In this document: positions 33,801 to 46,005 of the stretch, in pieces | How the letters are laid out: the number at the start of each line of letters is the position of its first letter | Position numbering within the stretch: position 1 is the first letter of the stretch | Origin: Tetragonia tetragonoides | Lineage: Eukaryota > Streptophyta > Magnoliopsida > Caryophyllales > Aizoaceae | Length of the DNA: 64,000 nucleotides | Direction of reading: 5' to 3' | Assembly (NCBI GenBank): GCA_038025085.1 | Contig: CM076146.1 | Location: 15,350,001-15,414,000, forward strand | The notes under the pieces: generated by a model | Told to the model about the DNA's origin: nothing | Databases searched by the model: none | Seen by the model: only the letters and a program-made list of their open reading frames with translations | Position numbers and translations under genes: made by a program

Positions 33801-35161
33801 CTATATGCAAAATGACCTTTTTTTATTCAATTTCAAGTATAAAAAGATGAAAATGGTGATGAGAAAGAGAAAAACATTCATTGATCACACAGTTTTGGCA
33901 CAAGCAACTCTCTTCCTCACCGCAAAAAATCACTCTCTATAAGCTGGATCTAAGTCCCCCATGGAGACGGGTTCGCGTGGGCACTTGAACCCTTACCTAA
34001 GAAATTTTTGGCAGCTCCAAAAATAGGATGGTTCATGCCGACACCTATAAAGAGTCCAACCGGTAAAAATGGGATTATTAAAGGGGGATAATAGTGTTTA
34101 TTAGCAATTTATATACAAAATAAAATGGTTAGTAAAAACACTTAGAAATTAAATAATGGAAGGAGAGAGATAAAAGATTACCCTTGCGTAGATTTAGAAA
34201 ATCTCAATCTTCAAAATTAAGTTAATTAGTACAAACGCCCTTTAATTTGCACTAACTAGATAAAAAAAGAAGTTTTAGAAATAAAAGAAGTTTTTAGAAA
34301 ACCTTCAAAAGTTGAAGTAAGTTGAAAAGATGATAGGAAAAACTAGAGAGAGAAGTAGAGATTTCAAGAAGTAGAGATGAGAAAGAGGCAAAGGGCCCTT
34401 AGGTTAGTTTTTTGGGGGGTATTTATAAGGGGGGGGGGGAAGATGAGGGGTGAATTAGGGTTAGGAAATGGAGGTTGGGATTTGGTGGGAGATGGATGGT
34501 GAGATGAGGGGTGAGAGAATGTAGATGGGAGAGTGACAAATGTCACATTTGTAGTAATGGAAAGAAGATAGGAGAATCTTGTGAGGTGGAAGTGAGTAGG
34601 AAGGAGAAAAGATGAGATAAGGTGTGAGAGCAAATAGAAAAAGGAGAAACAAAAACAAAATAAAAAATAATAAAAAAAGAAAATAAAAACGTGGGGGGGG
34701 ATAAAAAAATTTCTTTCTCTTTTTCGTCTCTTTTTTCGATTGTGAGGGGGGAATTTTTTTTGGATTTTTATTTAATTTTTTTGGGTGGGGGTTAATTCAT
34801 GGAAAAGGGGAGGGTATTTTGGTATTTCTACTTGATACCATTATTCCCTTTTGTCTTTGGTTATTGGATGGGAACATGGGAATATTGTGATGTCATGGAA
34901 TGATGTCATGCATGACATCATAATTCCAATCCTTATTTATTTTTGCATTTTCTCTTTTACACTCTTTTTGGATTTTTGATTTATTTTGTCTTTTGGGCTT
35001 TGGACTTTGGGCTTTGCTTTGCTAATGGGTTGGGTCACCTTATGGACCCTAAATGCCCTTTTAGCCCAAATGACTTATTTAATTAGGATAATTACAGTTA
35101 ATGCTAATATTATCTGTAATAATTATTTAAAAGAAATACAAGTCAAAATTCGGCGTCTACA
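30866..35161 (-). repeat. Solo LTR of the Tat/Ogre family (4296 bp) inside copia integrase
   Basis: It starts TGTGGGGCCAG and ends GTCTACA, is colinear with the LTR at 16157-20457, and has identical target copies CATAT at 30861-30865 and 35162-35166. No internal Tat sequence remains, so LTR-LTR recombination removed it. It keeps the TATA box (34420-34427), the U3 palindrome (34900-34921) and a hairpin unit ending at 31506. The insertion split the integrase zinc finger between GHPGTNM and VIKIIEG. Short ORFs in it are chance. Confidence 0.95.
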
Positions 35162-35279
35162 CATATTTGTGCCAGGATGACCAAAACAGTCATGGCATAG
35201 TGAGCATAATTTTTGGTTGTCTACCAATTGTTTGGACACTATATTAGTTTCAATGGGATTAATGTACGTATAGTACATT
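35162..35279 (-). pseudogene. Copia integrase N-terminal fragment between two insertions
   Basis: The minus strand reads PIETNIVSKQLVDNQK, LCSLCHDCFGHPGTNM, matching the zinc-finger region of copia integrase. It joins leftwards to 30860 across the Tat solo LTR and rightwards to 40470 across the L1 element. The last 16 bases (35264-35279) are the left target copy of the L1 insertion. Confidence 0.75.
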
Positions 35280-35728
35280 TTCTTTTTGAAAGAATTTGTC
35301 TACTTCTCATATTCTTCCATAGGGGCAAAAAAATAAATGTGATACAAACAGGGTATAACCTGCCACTTCACACCTCACACACAAAAGCCTCTCAAACTAC
35401 ATCAAAAAACTAGCTGCTTTACTATCTCTATATAACAATCTAACACTAATATCTGTTTGTATACCATAAAAAATTTGTTATATAGTTTTCTGACTACTTC
35501 TAAAGATTCTACTATTACGCTCATACCAGAAGCTAGCACGACGTCAACGTTTCTGCAGTGCTTTCCCCTTAAACCTCCCCTGGATCCACTTTGCTTCATG
35601 TTGCAGTCCGCAGCTCCTCCGTCTGATCCCTAACCATCCATTTACAAGCTGGATAATGTCCTTAGACACCTAACAAGCAAAAAAACAGGTGAGCACCACT
35701 ATCCTCATCATGATGGCACAGGGCTCAA

Positions 35729-38728
35729 CTAACGACTAGGCATAGCCATGCCTCTCATCTGCAGTCGCTCAACAGTGGGAAGCTTTCGATGTAGTGCCAT
35801 CCAAGCAATGATCCTATGTCGAGGTACAGCTACAGATTCCCAAACCAATTTCAAATGCTTCCACTTCGAGTGCTTTGTTCTCATTACATCATAAGCCTTG
35901 GCCAAACTAAACTTACCATTCTGCGTACAAGTTTTGAGTAAGGTAACAACAATAGAAGCCGAGCCTGCAATATCAATGAATTGCCCCTTAATTCTCAACA
36001 AACTCTTCCAGAACCACGAATCAGTAGTCTTTTCCTTACACCTCCAAATGTCATCATCTTTCAAATGGTAAGTTCTAGTCCAATCAGCCCACAGCAAGTG
36101 TTGGTCATTATCAAGTTTCCAAATCCAATTCAAAACCATGGCTTTATTCCAACTGAGGATCTCCTCAATTCCCAGCCCTCCCTCCTGTTTAGGTCAGCAA
36201 ATAAAAGAACAACTCACCCAGCACGTAGTTCTACCCTCATCTTTTATCCCCCAGAAAAAATTTCTACAAAGCTTGTCCAGCTCCTCAATAACATTATGGG
36301 GAAGTGCAAAAATCGCACACCAAAAAGAATGTATACCAAAAATCACACTATTCAGTAGTTGCAACTTACCAGCATAAGACAATAAACTGTTTGACCAATG
36401 TATCACTCTTTGCTTCACTTTCTTCAACAGTGGCCTACACATGTTCATAGTTATCCTTGAAGCGTTTAAGGGGACACCCAAATATCTGAACGGTAGAGTA
36501 CCCTCCAGGAAACCTGTAGCTTCCATAATCTCCCTCTTAACGGTATTACTGACCCCTCCAAAAAAACACATTGGTCTTCTGAGCGCTTAGCAGCAAACCA
36601 GAGGTATTATCAAACTCATGCAAACACTCAACGATGGACATAGCAGAAGATTTATCACCCCGCGCAAACAGCAAAAGGTCATCAGCAAATGAAAACTGAC
36701 ACAAACTCTCCCGGGAACTCATAGGGTGGCTCTTGAACCTCTTCTCCACTTTAGCAAATTTCATCATACGAGTAAGATATTCCATACCAGCATGAAGAGA
36801 TATGGGAAAATTGGGTCACCTTGCCGCATGCCTCGACCACTTTCAAAATACCCATGAGTACCATAAAGCATAACTGAGAATTTTGCAGAAGAGATGCAGC
36901 TAAGAACCCACTTAGTGAAGTGAGGAGGAAAACCATAACCCTTCATCACACTCTCCAAGAAACTCCAATCAATCGTGTCATAGGCTTTCTTAATATCCAC
37001 CTTGATCACAGCATGAGGAGAAACATTTCTTCTACCATAATGTTTGAACAATTCCTGTCTCATAGTAATATTTTCAAAAATGCTCCTATATTGAACAAAA
37101 AGCAGATTGTTCCTTTCTAATCAGCTCACCTAACATAGGATCTTCGTAATGGTTTTATATAAAACCCCACAACAAGCAATCTCCCTAAACCCCGTGACAT
37201 TCTGTGGCACCCCACCTTTGGGATCATAGTGAGACAAGTTGCATTAACATGAGGCAACAACCTCCCCTTGTCAAAGAATTCCTCAACTGCACTACAGAAA
37301 TCATTCCCAACCATACCCCAAGCAGCTTTCAAGAAATGTGACGTGTATCCATCCGGACCCGGACTCTTATTATCAGCAATAGACTGAAGGGCCTGGAAGA
37401 TCTCCTTTATTGTAACCTTGCTGATCAACTCATTACTCTGCTCCTCATTCAAACTAGCCCCCATAGCAATAATTTTTTCATCAACAGGTTTCAAACCTCT
37501 CTCCAAAGTGAACAAGTCATGGTAAAAACTAATGAAAGCAGCCGGAACATCATCCCTTTCCTTTGTAGTACCACCCGCATCCTTGATAATAGACACTCTA
37601 TTTCTAGCATCCCTCTCTAACACGAGAAAAAAAAAATTGGCACTACTCTCATCCTTCAAGTTCAAGTCATGGATCTTAGCCCTTTGTTTATAAGCCTTCA
37701 TTTCAACAGCTTTCAGCTTAAAATACCACTACTTAATAGATCTTTCCAGGTCAATGAGCACAGAGTTTCTATGATCATTCGGAACCTGTATTTGGGCACT
37801 CTCAAGTTCTTTTTTGCACTCAACAACTTTATTAGAAATATTCATGTAATGGCTCCTATGAAGCTTTTTAAGAATGGGCTTCAAAATTTTCAGCTTATAC
37901 ATGAGGTTACTCATAGGGGTACCACCATTTTGACTTTGCCACACCTGATTTACCAAGGTCAAAAACTCAGCATCCTCACTCCACACATTCAAGAATCTGA
38001 ACGGTTTGAGGCTTAAGGGACAATTCTCATCAATACAAACAACAACAGGAGAGTGATATGATACTCCACAAGGAGGAAAATCAGCAGAGGCAGGGATACC
38101 CTTCAACACCCAAAAACTATTACAAAGCACTCTATCAAGCTTACTCTGAACCCTATCTTCAGCATTTTGGTTGTTACACCAAGTATAGAAACAACATGTG
38201 TAAGCCATATCAGTAAAGAGATTTCTTAGCATGCAGTCAGCAAACTCAGTAATAGAAGCTACATCAGGAGGAGAGTCACTCTCACGCTCCTCAGTATTCA
38301 TAACAACGTTGAAATCCCCTAGCATTACCCAAGGGTTCGTGGTTTGAGACCTCAAAATATCTAGCTTCTGCCACAAAGCTCTTCGAACATCAACCTCATT
38401 AGAACCATACACCACAGTCAGCAAGAAAGATAAGTTGCTGACTTTAGACTGAACACAATAATGAATAAATTACCTATAAGTCTGAATGATCTGCACATCA
38501 ATAAGGATTCTAGATGAGCCAAATCCTATCATTTCGACGATCAGAGTAATTATTCACACAATTGTACCCTGCCAAAAAACTTTTTTGTAATCTCTTAGCT
38601 TTTCTTTCCTTCACCCTTGTCTCCAACAAATCAAGGATATCCAGTTTATTATTCTTCAAGAAGTCTTTGACCTCCTGCATTTTCAGAGGCATGTTACAGC
38701 CTCTGATATTCCATGTTGATATCTTCAT
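35729..38728 (-). pseudogene. LINE ORF2: endonuclease, reverse transcriptase, zinc-binding domain
   Basis: The start at 38728 reads MKISTWNIRGCN, the AP-endonuclease N-terminus. It is followed by LDILDLLETRVKERK, PWVMLGDFNVVMNTEERES and YHSPVVV. RT motifs are DNKSPGPDGYTSHFLKAAWG, VIKVDIKKAYDTIDWSFLES, GRGMRQGDPIFPYLF and FSFADDLLLFARGD (FADD in place of YADD). The C-terminal part reads WRCKEKTTDSWFWKSLLRIK and WKHLKLVWESVAVPRHRIIAWM, the RVT zinc-binding segment. The reading frame is broken at about 38500, 37730, 37120, 36770, 36560 and 36190. I see no RNase H domain at its end. Confidence 0.88.
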
Positions 38729-40350
38729 CTAGTTGATGGAGTGGGGCCACCCCCCCCCCCCCCCCATCTCCAACTTCTTTTTCAGTTGGATGATGCAATG
38801 TCCCATCATGATTCTGATTAAACACAAAGTACCTATTATTAGGCTTACCCCCTTGCTGCCCTTGAGGTCCACCTTTACCACCCCTATGATGCTGCGTACC
38901 CCCTCTTCCTCCTGTTTGAGCAGAAACAGAGCCACCTATTCTCGATTTTCCTGATGTTCTACCATGTATCATGCCATTAACAGTCTTCTGCCTAGGAGCA
39001 CCAGAAGTACTAATTGCCCCTTCATTCACTCTAGTCATCTCTTGCTGAGCTATTGTCTCCACAGGTGGTCCACATGAGGCACCATTGAATCCCCAGGCCC
39101 TTTTTCAGTCTGTGACGCCTGAGTCTCCACCCTAGGTTTAGCTGTATTTCTCCTACACTTGTTCTTCTCATGCCCAAGATGATGGCAACACTCACAAAAG
39201 TATGGTACCCATTCGTAAATAACCTCCTGCTGTAATTTCTCTCCAAATGGGGTAATCAGTGGCACCTTAGGTGGTAGAGGTTTTGACACATCCACCTCAA
39301 CCAAGAGCCTCGCATAAGACACCCTTTCTTTATATGCAGTGCACCTGTCTGCAAACATAGCCTCCCCAGCTTAGTAGCAACCTTACTCAAAGCACTCACA
39401 GACCAAAACTGAACATCCAGATTTGCTAATTCCACCCACACAGGTATTTTACTTATTTCTGCCTTGCTAATACAAAAATGAGATGTCCATGGTTTCAAGT
39501 GAAATGTTTTCCCTCCAATATCCCACGGACCCCCTTCAATATCTCATCCCTATCCTCTGCATTCTAGAATCTCAAGTAAAACCACCCTCTCTTATGTGGT
39601 ACGACCTATGGTGGCTGAACATGGCTCCATTTTTTTGCCATAAACTCCTGAACTGTAGCAGTTTTTGGCATCCCTCCAATAACAAAACCTACCAAAGCAT
39701 TCTCCCAATATCCTACCTCATTCTCTATATCACTCAGATCAATCTGAATTGTGTCAGAGTTATCACATTCTTGCACAAAATGCAGAGGAAGACCCTTAGC
39801 AGGATCTCGATTCCCCGTCAAAAAAAAAATTACAGTCTGTCCCCTTATTCTTCAACTGCTGGCTACTCTGACCTTTCCCACCCTCATCAGGTGCTACAGG
39901 ACTCTCAGGCTCAAGGAAATCATCATTTTCAGCAGAAATTTCATGAAATTCTTCATCATCGTCATTACTAACCCTATCAGCCAAGCTCTCAGTGCGCTTT
40001 TTATGAACAACATCAGAATTACTACCAATCTTATCATTTTCCCCAATTTCAGTATCAATTTCATCATTCACAGACTCAAACCCTAAATCATGCAATTCAC
40101 GCGAATCATGGTGACTGACAAGAGAATTAGGTTGCATACCTCGAGTAGCTGAAGAACTCCCTCCTGACATAATACTCTTAATCGCACTGTTTAAGAAATC
40201 CCCAAGAACCGCGGGTTCAGGGGTTAGAGTTTTCTCACCATCGCCATTATCGGGCGTCTTTGGATCTGGCTTCGATTTTCCATTATTCTTCCCCACCTTT
40301 GGTTGTTTCGCCAGTTGCTTTACTGGTCTACCTCGCTTACCATTACCCAT
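38694..40350 (-). pseudogene. LINE ORF1, DUF4283-like RNA-binding protein with zinc knuckle
   Basis: The Met at 40350 starts MGNGKRGRPVKQLAKQPKVG, a basic N-terminus. An acidic region follows. The middle matches plant L1 ORF1 (DUF4283-like), including FVIGGMPKTATVQEFMAKKW, PVWVELANLDVQFWSVSAL and SYARLLVEVDVSKPLP. The knuckle CECCHHLGHEKNKC (about 39160-39200) has CX2CX4HX4C spacing. The Gly-rich tail (39062-38694) ends next to a run of 14 C. ORF1 proteins coat LINE RNA. Frameshifts occur at about 39800, 39500 and 39260. Confidence 0.8.
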
Positions 40351-40469
40351 GGTAAGAGAGCGAATAAGACGAGCTTCGAGAATCGCCTCGAAATCGCCTT
40401 GGAGAGCGCCTGAGACGAATCGTCTCACCTCACCTCCCAAGCTTTTGGACTACGTACGTATAGTACATT

Positions 40470-40845
40470 CCCGAGAAGTACGCTGACATTTTCTCAAATA
40501 CATACTTCTTGCCAGCTTTAACTGATGTAAGACACATATAGTCCTTTTGGTCTTCTGTCATGGTTTCCACGTGATAACCATTCTGACGCACATATTTAAA
40601 ACTTAACAAATTTCTTCGAGATTTACTCGAATACAGTGCGACTTTATTTCAATTTTCGTCCCTATTGGGAGCATAACACACGCCTTTCCCGATCTTTCAA
40701 TTAATTTTGCAACACAGCCAATGGTGTTAACGTTTGTCTCGATTGGTTTCAATTGGGTGAAATAAACTTTATTTCTCAAGATTGTGTGTGTTGCAGCACT
40801 GCCAATTAGACATTGTTCGTCAATTCCATTTTGCAAGTTCATATC
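40470..40845 (-). pseudogene. Copia protease with the catalytic Asp replaced
   Basis: The minus strand reads NLQNGIDEQCLIGSAATHTI, LRNKVYFTQL, NTIGCVAKLIERSGKACVML and, after a frameshift near 40605, YVFEKMSAYFSGMYYTY up to the L1 insertion. In copia proteases the active site is usually D-S/T-A/G-A/C-T-H; here CLIGSAATHTI has Gly where Asp is expected. The copy is catalytically dead. It is followed across the L1 element by integrase. Confidence 0.82.
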
Positions 40846-41009
40846 TTCACTAAAATAAATAAATATTAGATTAGTGATTAATTAAGCATACCGATTTTTA
40901 TTTAATACGAAATTATTACATTCATTGATAATCTAATACTTGTTAAAGCATTTATTTAAATATAACATAACTAAACACTTATAATTAATACGGCTTATTT
41001 AAAACGAGC
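40846..41009 (-). other. AT-rich spacer between copia gag and protease
   Basis: About 165 bp of very AT-rich sequence lies between the gag stop (41010-41012) and the protease frame. In element sense it ends TATTTATTTTAG, like a plant 3' splice site. No clear matching donor was identified. Confidence 0.4.
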
Positions 41010-41967
41010 TTAATTAATGCCCAACTTGGCGAGATCATTCTTAGCGTTGTCCATGAAATTGTCAGAAACATCAAGGCTATTCCGGAGGTATTCATCCACA
41101 AGTTTGACCTCAACATTTTTCTCTTTGCCTTTTTGGGAAGTTTGATATAATTCTACTAAATGCTTGGCGGTTCGACATTCTTTTGTAAAATGACCCTAAA
41201 CGCCACATTTGAAACATGTCACCTTTTGCTTCCCTCTTTGTCCAATTATTTGATGGTTTATTTGTTTGCCTCTTCGCTTGAAATGGCGACGTTGACCTTT
41301 GTTGAAATTCTAACCTCGAAATTTATTATCATTCAGTTGGCGATCTTGTTCACCCATTTGGGTGGCATGTGCCTCTGGCACTGCAGTGGTTCCAATAGGC
41401 CTCATGTTATGATTTTGCATGAGCAACTGATTATTTTGCTTAGCCACCAATAGCACAGATATTAGTTCAGTGTATTTTTTGAAACCTCTTTCTCGATACT
41501 GCTGTTGTAGTTGCACATCAGAGGCATGCGTGATGGAATAAGTCTTTTCAAGCATGTCATACTCAGTGATATTTTGCCCACATAACTTCATAGATGAAGT
41601 TATACGCACCAGAGCAGAATTATATTCGCTAACAGACTTGTAGTTCTGAAACCTCACATTAGCCCATTGAAACAAGGCTTGTGGCAACAAAACATGTTCT
41701 CTGTGCCCATATCTCTCATGAAGATTTTGCCACAATTCTTTTGGATCTTCAACCAGGAGGTATTCATTTTTCAGTTTCTCATGTAGATGATGCCTTAAGA
41801 AAATACTTCGCCTTAGCCTGGTCTTCATGTGAGGCATTGTTATATTCCTCAATGGTTTTCTTAAGTCCATTAGTCTTTAGATGTGCAAGGGCATCAACCT
41901 TACATTTGTAGTAGTTCTTCCCAAGCATATCAAGGATTTCAAATTCCCTCTTAGCAATGCTTGCCAT
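41010..41967 (-). pseudogene. Copia gag (UBN2 family) with zinc knuckle
   Basis: The Met at 41967 begins MASIAKREFEILDMLGKNYY. A one-base insertion near 41800 shifts frame, then the reading continues HHLHEKLKNEYLLVEDPKEL, WQNLHERYGHRE, FKKYTELISVLLVAKQNNQL. The zinc knuckle near 41180-41215 reads CFKCGV, a stop, GHFTKEC, so CX2CX4HX4C spacing with a nonsense codon inside. The frame ends at a TAA (41010-41012). This is a typical plant copia gag separate from pol. Confidence 0.85.
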
Positions 41968-42210
41968 TTTTCTGATTAGAAACAAATGTGAAAGTTAATA
42001 AATTATTGAGGTGCGTTTGTTACGGATAAATTATTATGCAGTTGAATATCACCACATGAATGAAGCCGTAGTGGTCCGAGACAACTGACGCTCACTCAAA
42101 AGTCAGGGGGATACACTTTTATCTTAAAAGATCTTACAGAACAAATTTTAGTAATCAGTCTATAAAAACAAATACGTAAACTTAAAGGTTTGTCCATTTG
42201 TATTCTTTCA
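41968..42210 (-). other. Copia 5' leader fragment
   Basis: About 240 bp of non-coding sequence upstream of copia gag, cut on the right by the Harbinger insertion. Nothing else is recognised. Confidence 0.45.
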
Positions 42211-42777
42211 GAGCAACCCTAACAATGACTTCTTAAGGTGTTAAGTGGAGAGAGAGTATGGGTTAAACAAGGGTCACTATTGGGGGAAGGGTGTCAAGGG
42301 GTGACTTTTCTCTCTCCTAGCTCTCCATGGAGATTCCATGTGCCAGAAAATGTCACTGAACCAACCAATTAGAGCTGGACAGCTGTCAGCTCATTTTAAA
42401 AAAAGAAATTGACCGTTTAACACCCAAAACACATCGTTTGGAGCTGTAAAAGAGCCCAAAAAAAACACATGGTCAGTGCAGCCTCACTCGCGTCAGGCGG
42501 ACCATTGGGAAGCCACGTGGCAGATTACTTCAAACAAAAATACAAGCCGTTTTCAAACGGCTATAAAAAAATCAAAAATTATGAAAAAATCACCAACGTT
42601 CCTATTTTTTCCTCCTCTATAAATAGAGACCACTCTTGATATATTTCTCAAACTTATTCCGAATTCTCACTTCTCTCCTAATTTCCTTACATTTTCACTT
42701 CATTAGATTTAAATTTGTCATTAAAACCCAAATTTATTCTTTTTTCCTTTCCTCTCCAAAAAAGTTATTCCGTAATT

Positions 42778-44150
42778 ATGGATCCTCGTCATCCTAATTA
42801 TGGTCAAAAATCAAACCAATCTAGAAATCCAAATTATTCTGAAAATTCAAATTTCTTTCAAAATTCAAACTTCCCACAAAATCCAAATTTTCTTTAAAAT
42901 CGTAGTGGTGAATTGCCCCCAATGGATCCTGCTATTTTAAACAACCCTCATGTGCGTCAATTTATGGGGCTTAGCCAACAACCTTCCTCGGAAATTTCAT
43001 CTCAATACATTCCGAGTGTTGCGAACACTCAAAATTTGTTTGAATCCCAAAATAATCCAAACTTCTAGCATCCCCAATATAATCCAAATTTGGTAGCTTC
43101 TCAAAGCTCAAACTACTGTGTTTCCCAAACATATTTTCCACTCAAAACAGTGAATTCTTTACTCCAAATCAATTTCATTCAGCGCAGCAACAAATTCCAA
43201 GGGGTAGAGGTCATGTTGGGGATGGAAGTAGTTTGAGAGCCCTTTTTGAAGATGATGATGATGAAGACAAAGATGAAGTGGAAGAGAAAGAAGAAGAGGG
43301 AGAGGGAGAGGAAGATGTGATGTGTTCTCAACCTAATAAAGGTCGTAGAACCAATATCATTTGGACAATTAAAGAGGATAACGTTTTATGTTCTGCTTAT
43401 GTAGAATGTGGGCGAAGCACGACTAGAGGAACCGATATGAGAAATGGAGATCTTTGAAGTAAAATTGTTGCTATGTTCGCTCATGTGCAAAATGAGAATC
43501 CCACAACAATGCCTCACCAAAGAAGCTTAGGCAGTTTGAAGAATCGTTGGAAACGATTGAATCAACTTGTGGCTCTCTTCGTTGGGTACGTTAGATATAA
43601 TAGAGATAATAAGACGAGCGGAATGAACAAAGATGACATCATCAAAAAACCTAAAGATAAGTGGAAATACACTTACGGAGGACATGCATTTCCTGTTGAG
43701 CATGTTTACGATATTTTGAAAAATTATCCCAAGTGGCAAGGAAAAATACCGGGGATGCCAGATTCTCAAAGCTCAAAGAGATCAAACCCAGATACGAGCA
43801 CAGATGATTCTGAAGTTCGTCCGGTAGGTATAAAGACGTCCAAAAGAAGAGGTAAAGAAACCGAACTTGACCGTTCCTCTGAAAATGCTACAATTATTTC
43901 TGAATATATCTCAAAATGGTCCATCGGTACCATGGATAAGATAAATGAGTCTCTTGAAGTGCAAAGGTAATTTTTAGATTTCCAAAACAATAAGCAGGCA
44001 ACAAAGGAGGTACAGAAGGCACATAGGCGGGAGGAAAAAGAGCGTGATAAAAGATTCACACTTTACAATACTCTGATGACAAAATCAGTATTATCAACAC
44101 GAGAGCACGAAAAATACATGAAGCTGCAGAAAGAATTTGAATATCTTTAG
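42778..44150 (+). pseudogene. Harbinger ORF1, Myb/SANT-like DNA-binding protein
   Basis: It starts MDPRHPNYGQKSNQSRNP with an Asn/Pro/Phe-rich N-terminus, then an acidic run of Asp and Glu (43240-43320). The SANT-like domain follows: IIWTIKEDNVLCSAYVECGR, RSLGSLKNRWKRLNQLVALF, GHAFPVEHVYDILKNYPKWQ. The C-terminal part is a charged coiled coil (REEKERDKRFTLYNTLMTKS, EKYMKLQKEFEYL). In this superfamily ORF1 helps the transposase bind DNA and enter the nucleus. Stops at about 42895, 43068, 43455 and 43968 make it a pseudogene. Confidence 0.8.
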
Positions 44151-46005
44151 TAATTTTATTTTTCTAATAATAATAATAATTTCTTAATTGTTGTAAGTTT
44201 CATTTATCGTTTATTTACTTTCAGTTGTATGTTTTATTTTATTTTTCTAGTGTTTAATGTCAAATGTAATGTTGGAATTTAATTTCGTTTATGATGTGTA
44301 CTCTATTGTAGTAGTTTATCTAATAAAATTAGTACTTGAATTTTGCTTTTACTATTGAGTAGACAATTTGGGTGCAATAATTTTGCTTTTACTGTTTAGT
44401 AGGCAATTCATCCTTCACAACCTTTAATTATGACAAGAGATATCAGCTTTGGCAGTCACAAACTCCAAAAAAAAGAGCTTGCTTCAATGTTGAATTGACT
44501 ACACAAATAAAATAAACTCAGAATTATTGTTGTGTAATAATGATGTATGGGGTGGAAAAAATAATAGCATACCAAAATTATTGTGGTGCAGTAATGTTGC
44601 ATGTGACTCTAGATGTGATAGAACCATTTCAGTAATGTTGTGTGCCTTTATAAGGTGTTATCGCCCACCACAATTCTCACAAAAACCAAACACCCACCTC
44701 AATTATCCATTGAAAAAATGTCTTACTCGTCAAACTCAAACAATTCATCAACGAGTTCAGATGATGATGTAGTGAATCAGTTTGTGCAAAATGTTTCACT
44801 TCAATCACCAATTACTCGTAAATCATGAGAGATATGAGGAGTTTCTACGCTCCCTTGCCCCACAAATCTCACCATCTATTGAACCGCCCCCTGCCCCAAC
44901 TCGACGTAGAAGAAGGTACGTGGGTAGAGATCGTGAAGAAGCCTACGATCGCTTGTCCAAACACTACTTGATGATCACCCAAAGTATAATGAGGGTTTTT
45001 TCCGACGTAGATTTTGCATGAAACGACCTCTATTTTGTCGTATCATGGATGTCGTTGTTAGTGGTAACCCGCGAACAAAGGCGTGATGCGACTGGAAGAC
45101 TTGAGTTATCATATCATATCAAGTGCGCCACCGCTATGAAAATGTTAGCTTATGGTGTGGCCTATAATTCGGTTGATGAGTACTTAGCTGTCATTGAATC
45201 TATAGCAAAGGAGTGTCTTCTCCACTTTGTAGAAGGGGTGATAAAGAACTTTGGTGATGAATACTTGAGAAAACCGAATACCCAAGATTTAGAAAGACTT
45301 CTTCATGATGGTAGGAGACGAGGCTTTCCGGGGATGATGAGCAGTATCGATTGCATGCATTGGGAATGGAAAAACTATCCAGTTGGTTGGAAAGGACAAT
45401 TTCAAGACAGGAATAAGTTGCCAACACTTGTTCTTAAAGCAGTTGCTGATTACGACTTGTGGATCTGGCATGCTTTCTTTGGAACACCAGGTTCGTGCAA
45501 TGAAATTAATGTTCTTGATCGCTCTCCTGTGTTTGATGATATCTTAAATGGGACAGCTCCGACTGTTCGATACAAGGTAGAAAACTACACATACCATATG
45601 GGTTGCTACTTTACTGATGGTATCTTATCCAAAATGGGCGGCGTTCATTAATTCAGTGAAGAATCCACAAACCGAAAAACACAAATTGTTTGCCAAAGCA
45701 CAGAGTCGGTGAAGAAAGATGTCGAGCGTGCTTTCGGAGTTTTACAAGCTCAATTTGCGATAATTAGACAGCCAACCCTTGCATAGAGTAGACAGATCTT
45801 AGGTAAAATCATGATTGCTTGTATTATCATGCATAACATGATAGTTGAGAACGAGCAAGAAGGATTTTTACATTTTGATACAACAGAATTTGAACAAGAC
45901 CGCCCTCGACATCCATCGACAAGTAACCCTATTGATGAAGGTCCGTTGGATTCTGATAGCCCTCCAGAAGAAGCGTCGGGTATACAAGGATATATGGAAG
46001 CAAGA

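Larger units (their letters stand above)
35280..40453 (-). mobile_element. L1-type LINE, near full length (5.2 kb)
   Basis: Identical 16-bp target copies GTACGTATAGTACATT lie at 35264-35279 and 40454-40469. On the minus strand it carries ORF1 with a zinc knuckle, then ORF2 with endonuclease, RT and a zinc-binding tail, in plant L1 order. The 3' end (left side) has only a short A-rich tail on the minus strand. Several stops and frameshifts are present, but the length and clean target copies show a full-length or nearly full-length insertion into copia pol. Confidence 0.92.

Noticed and set aside
30866..35161. Third 4.3-kb copy read as a segmental duplication
   Set aside because: TG...CA ends and exact CATAT target copies show a solo LTR.
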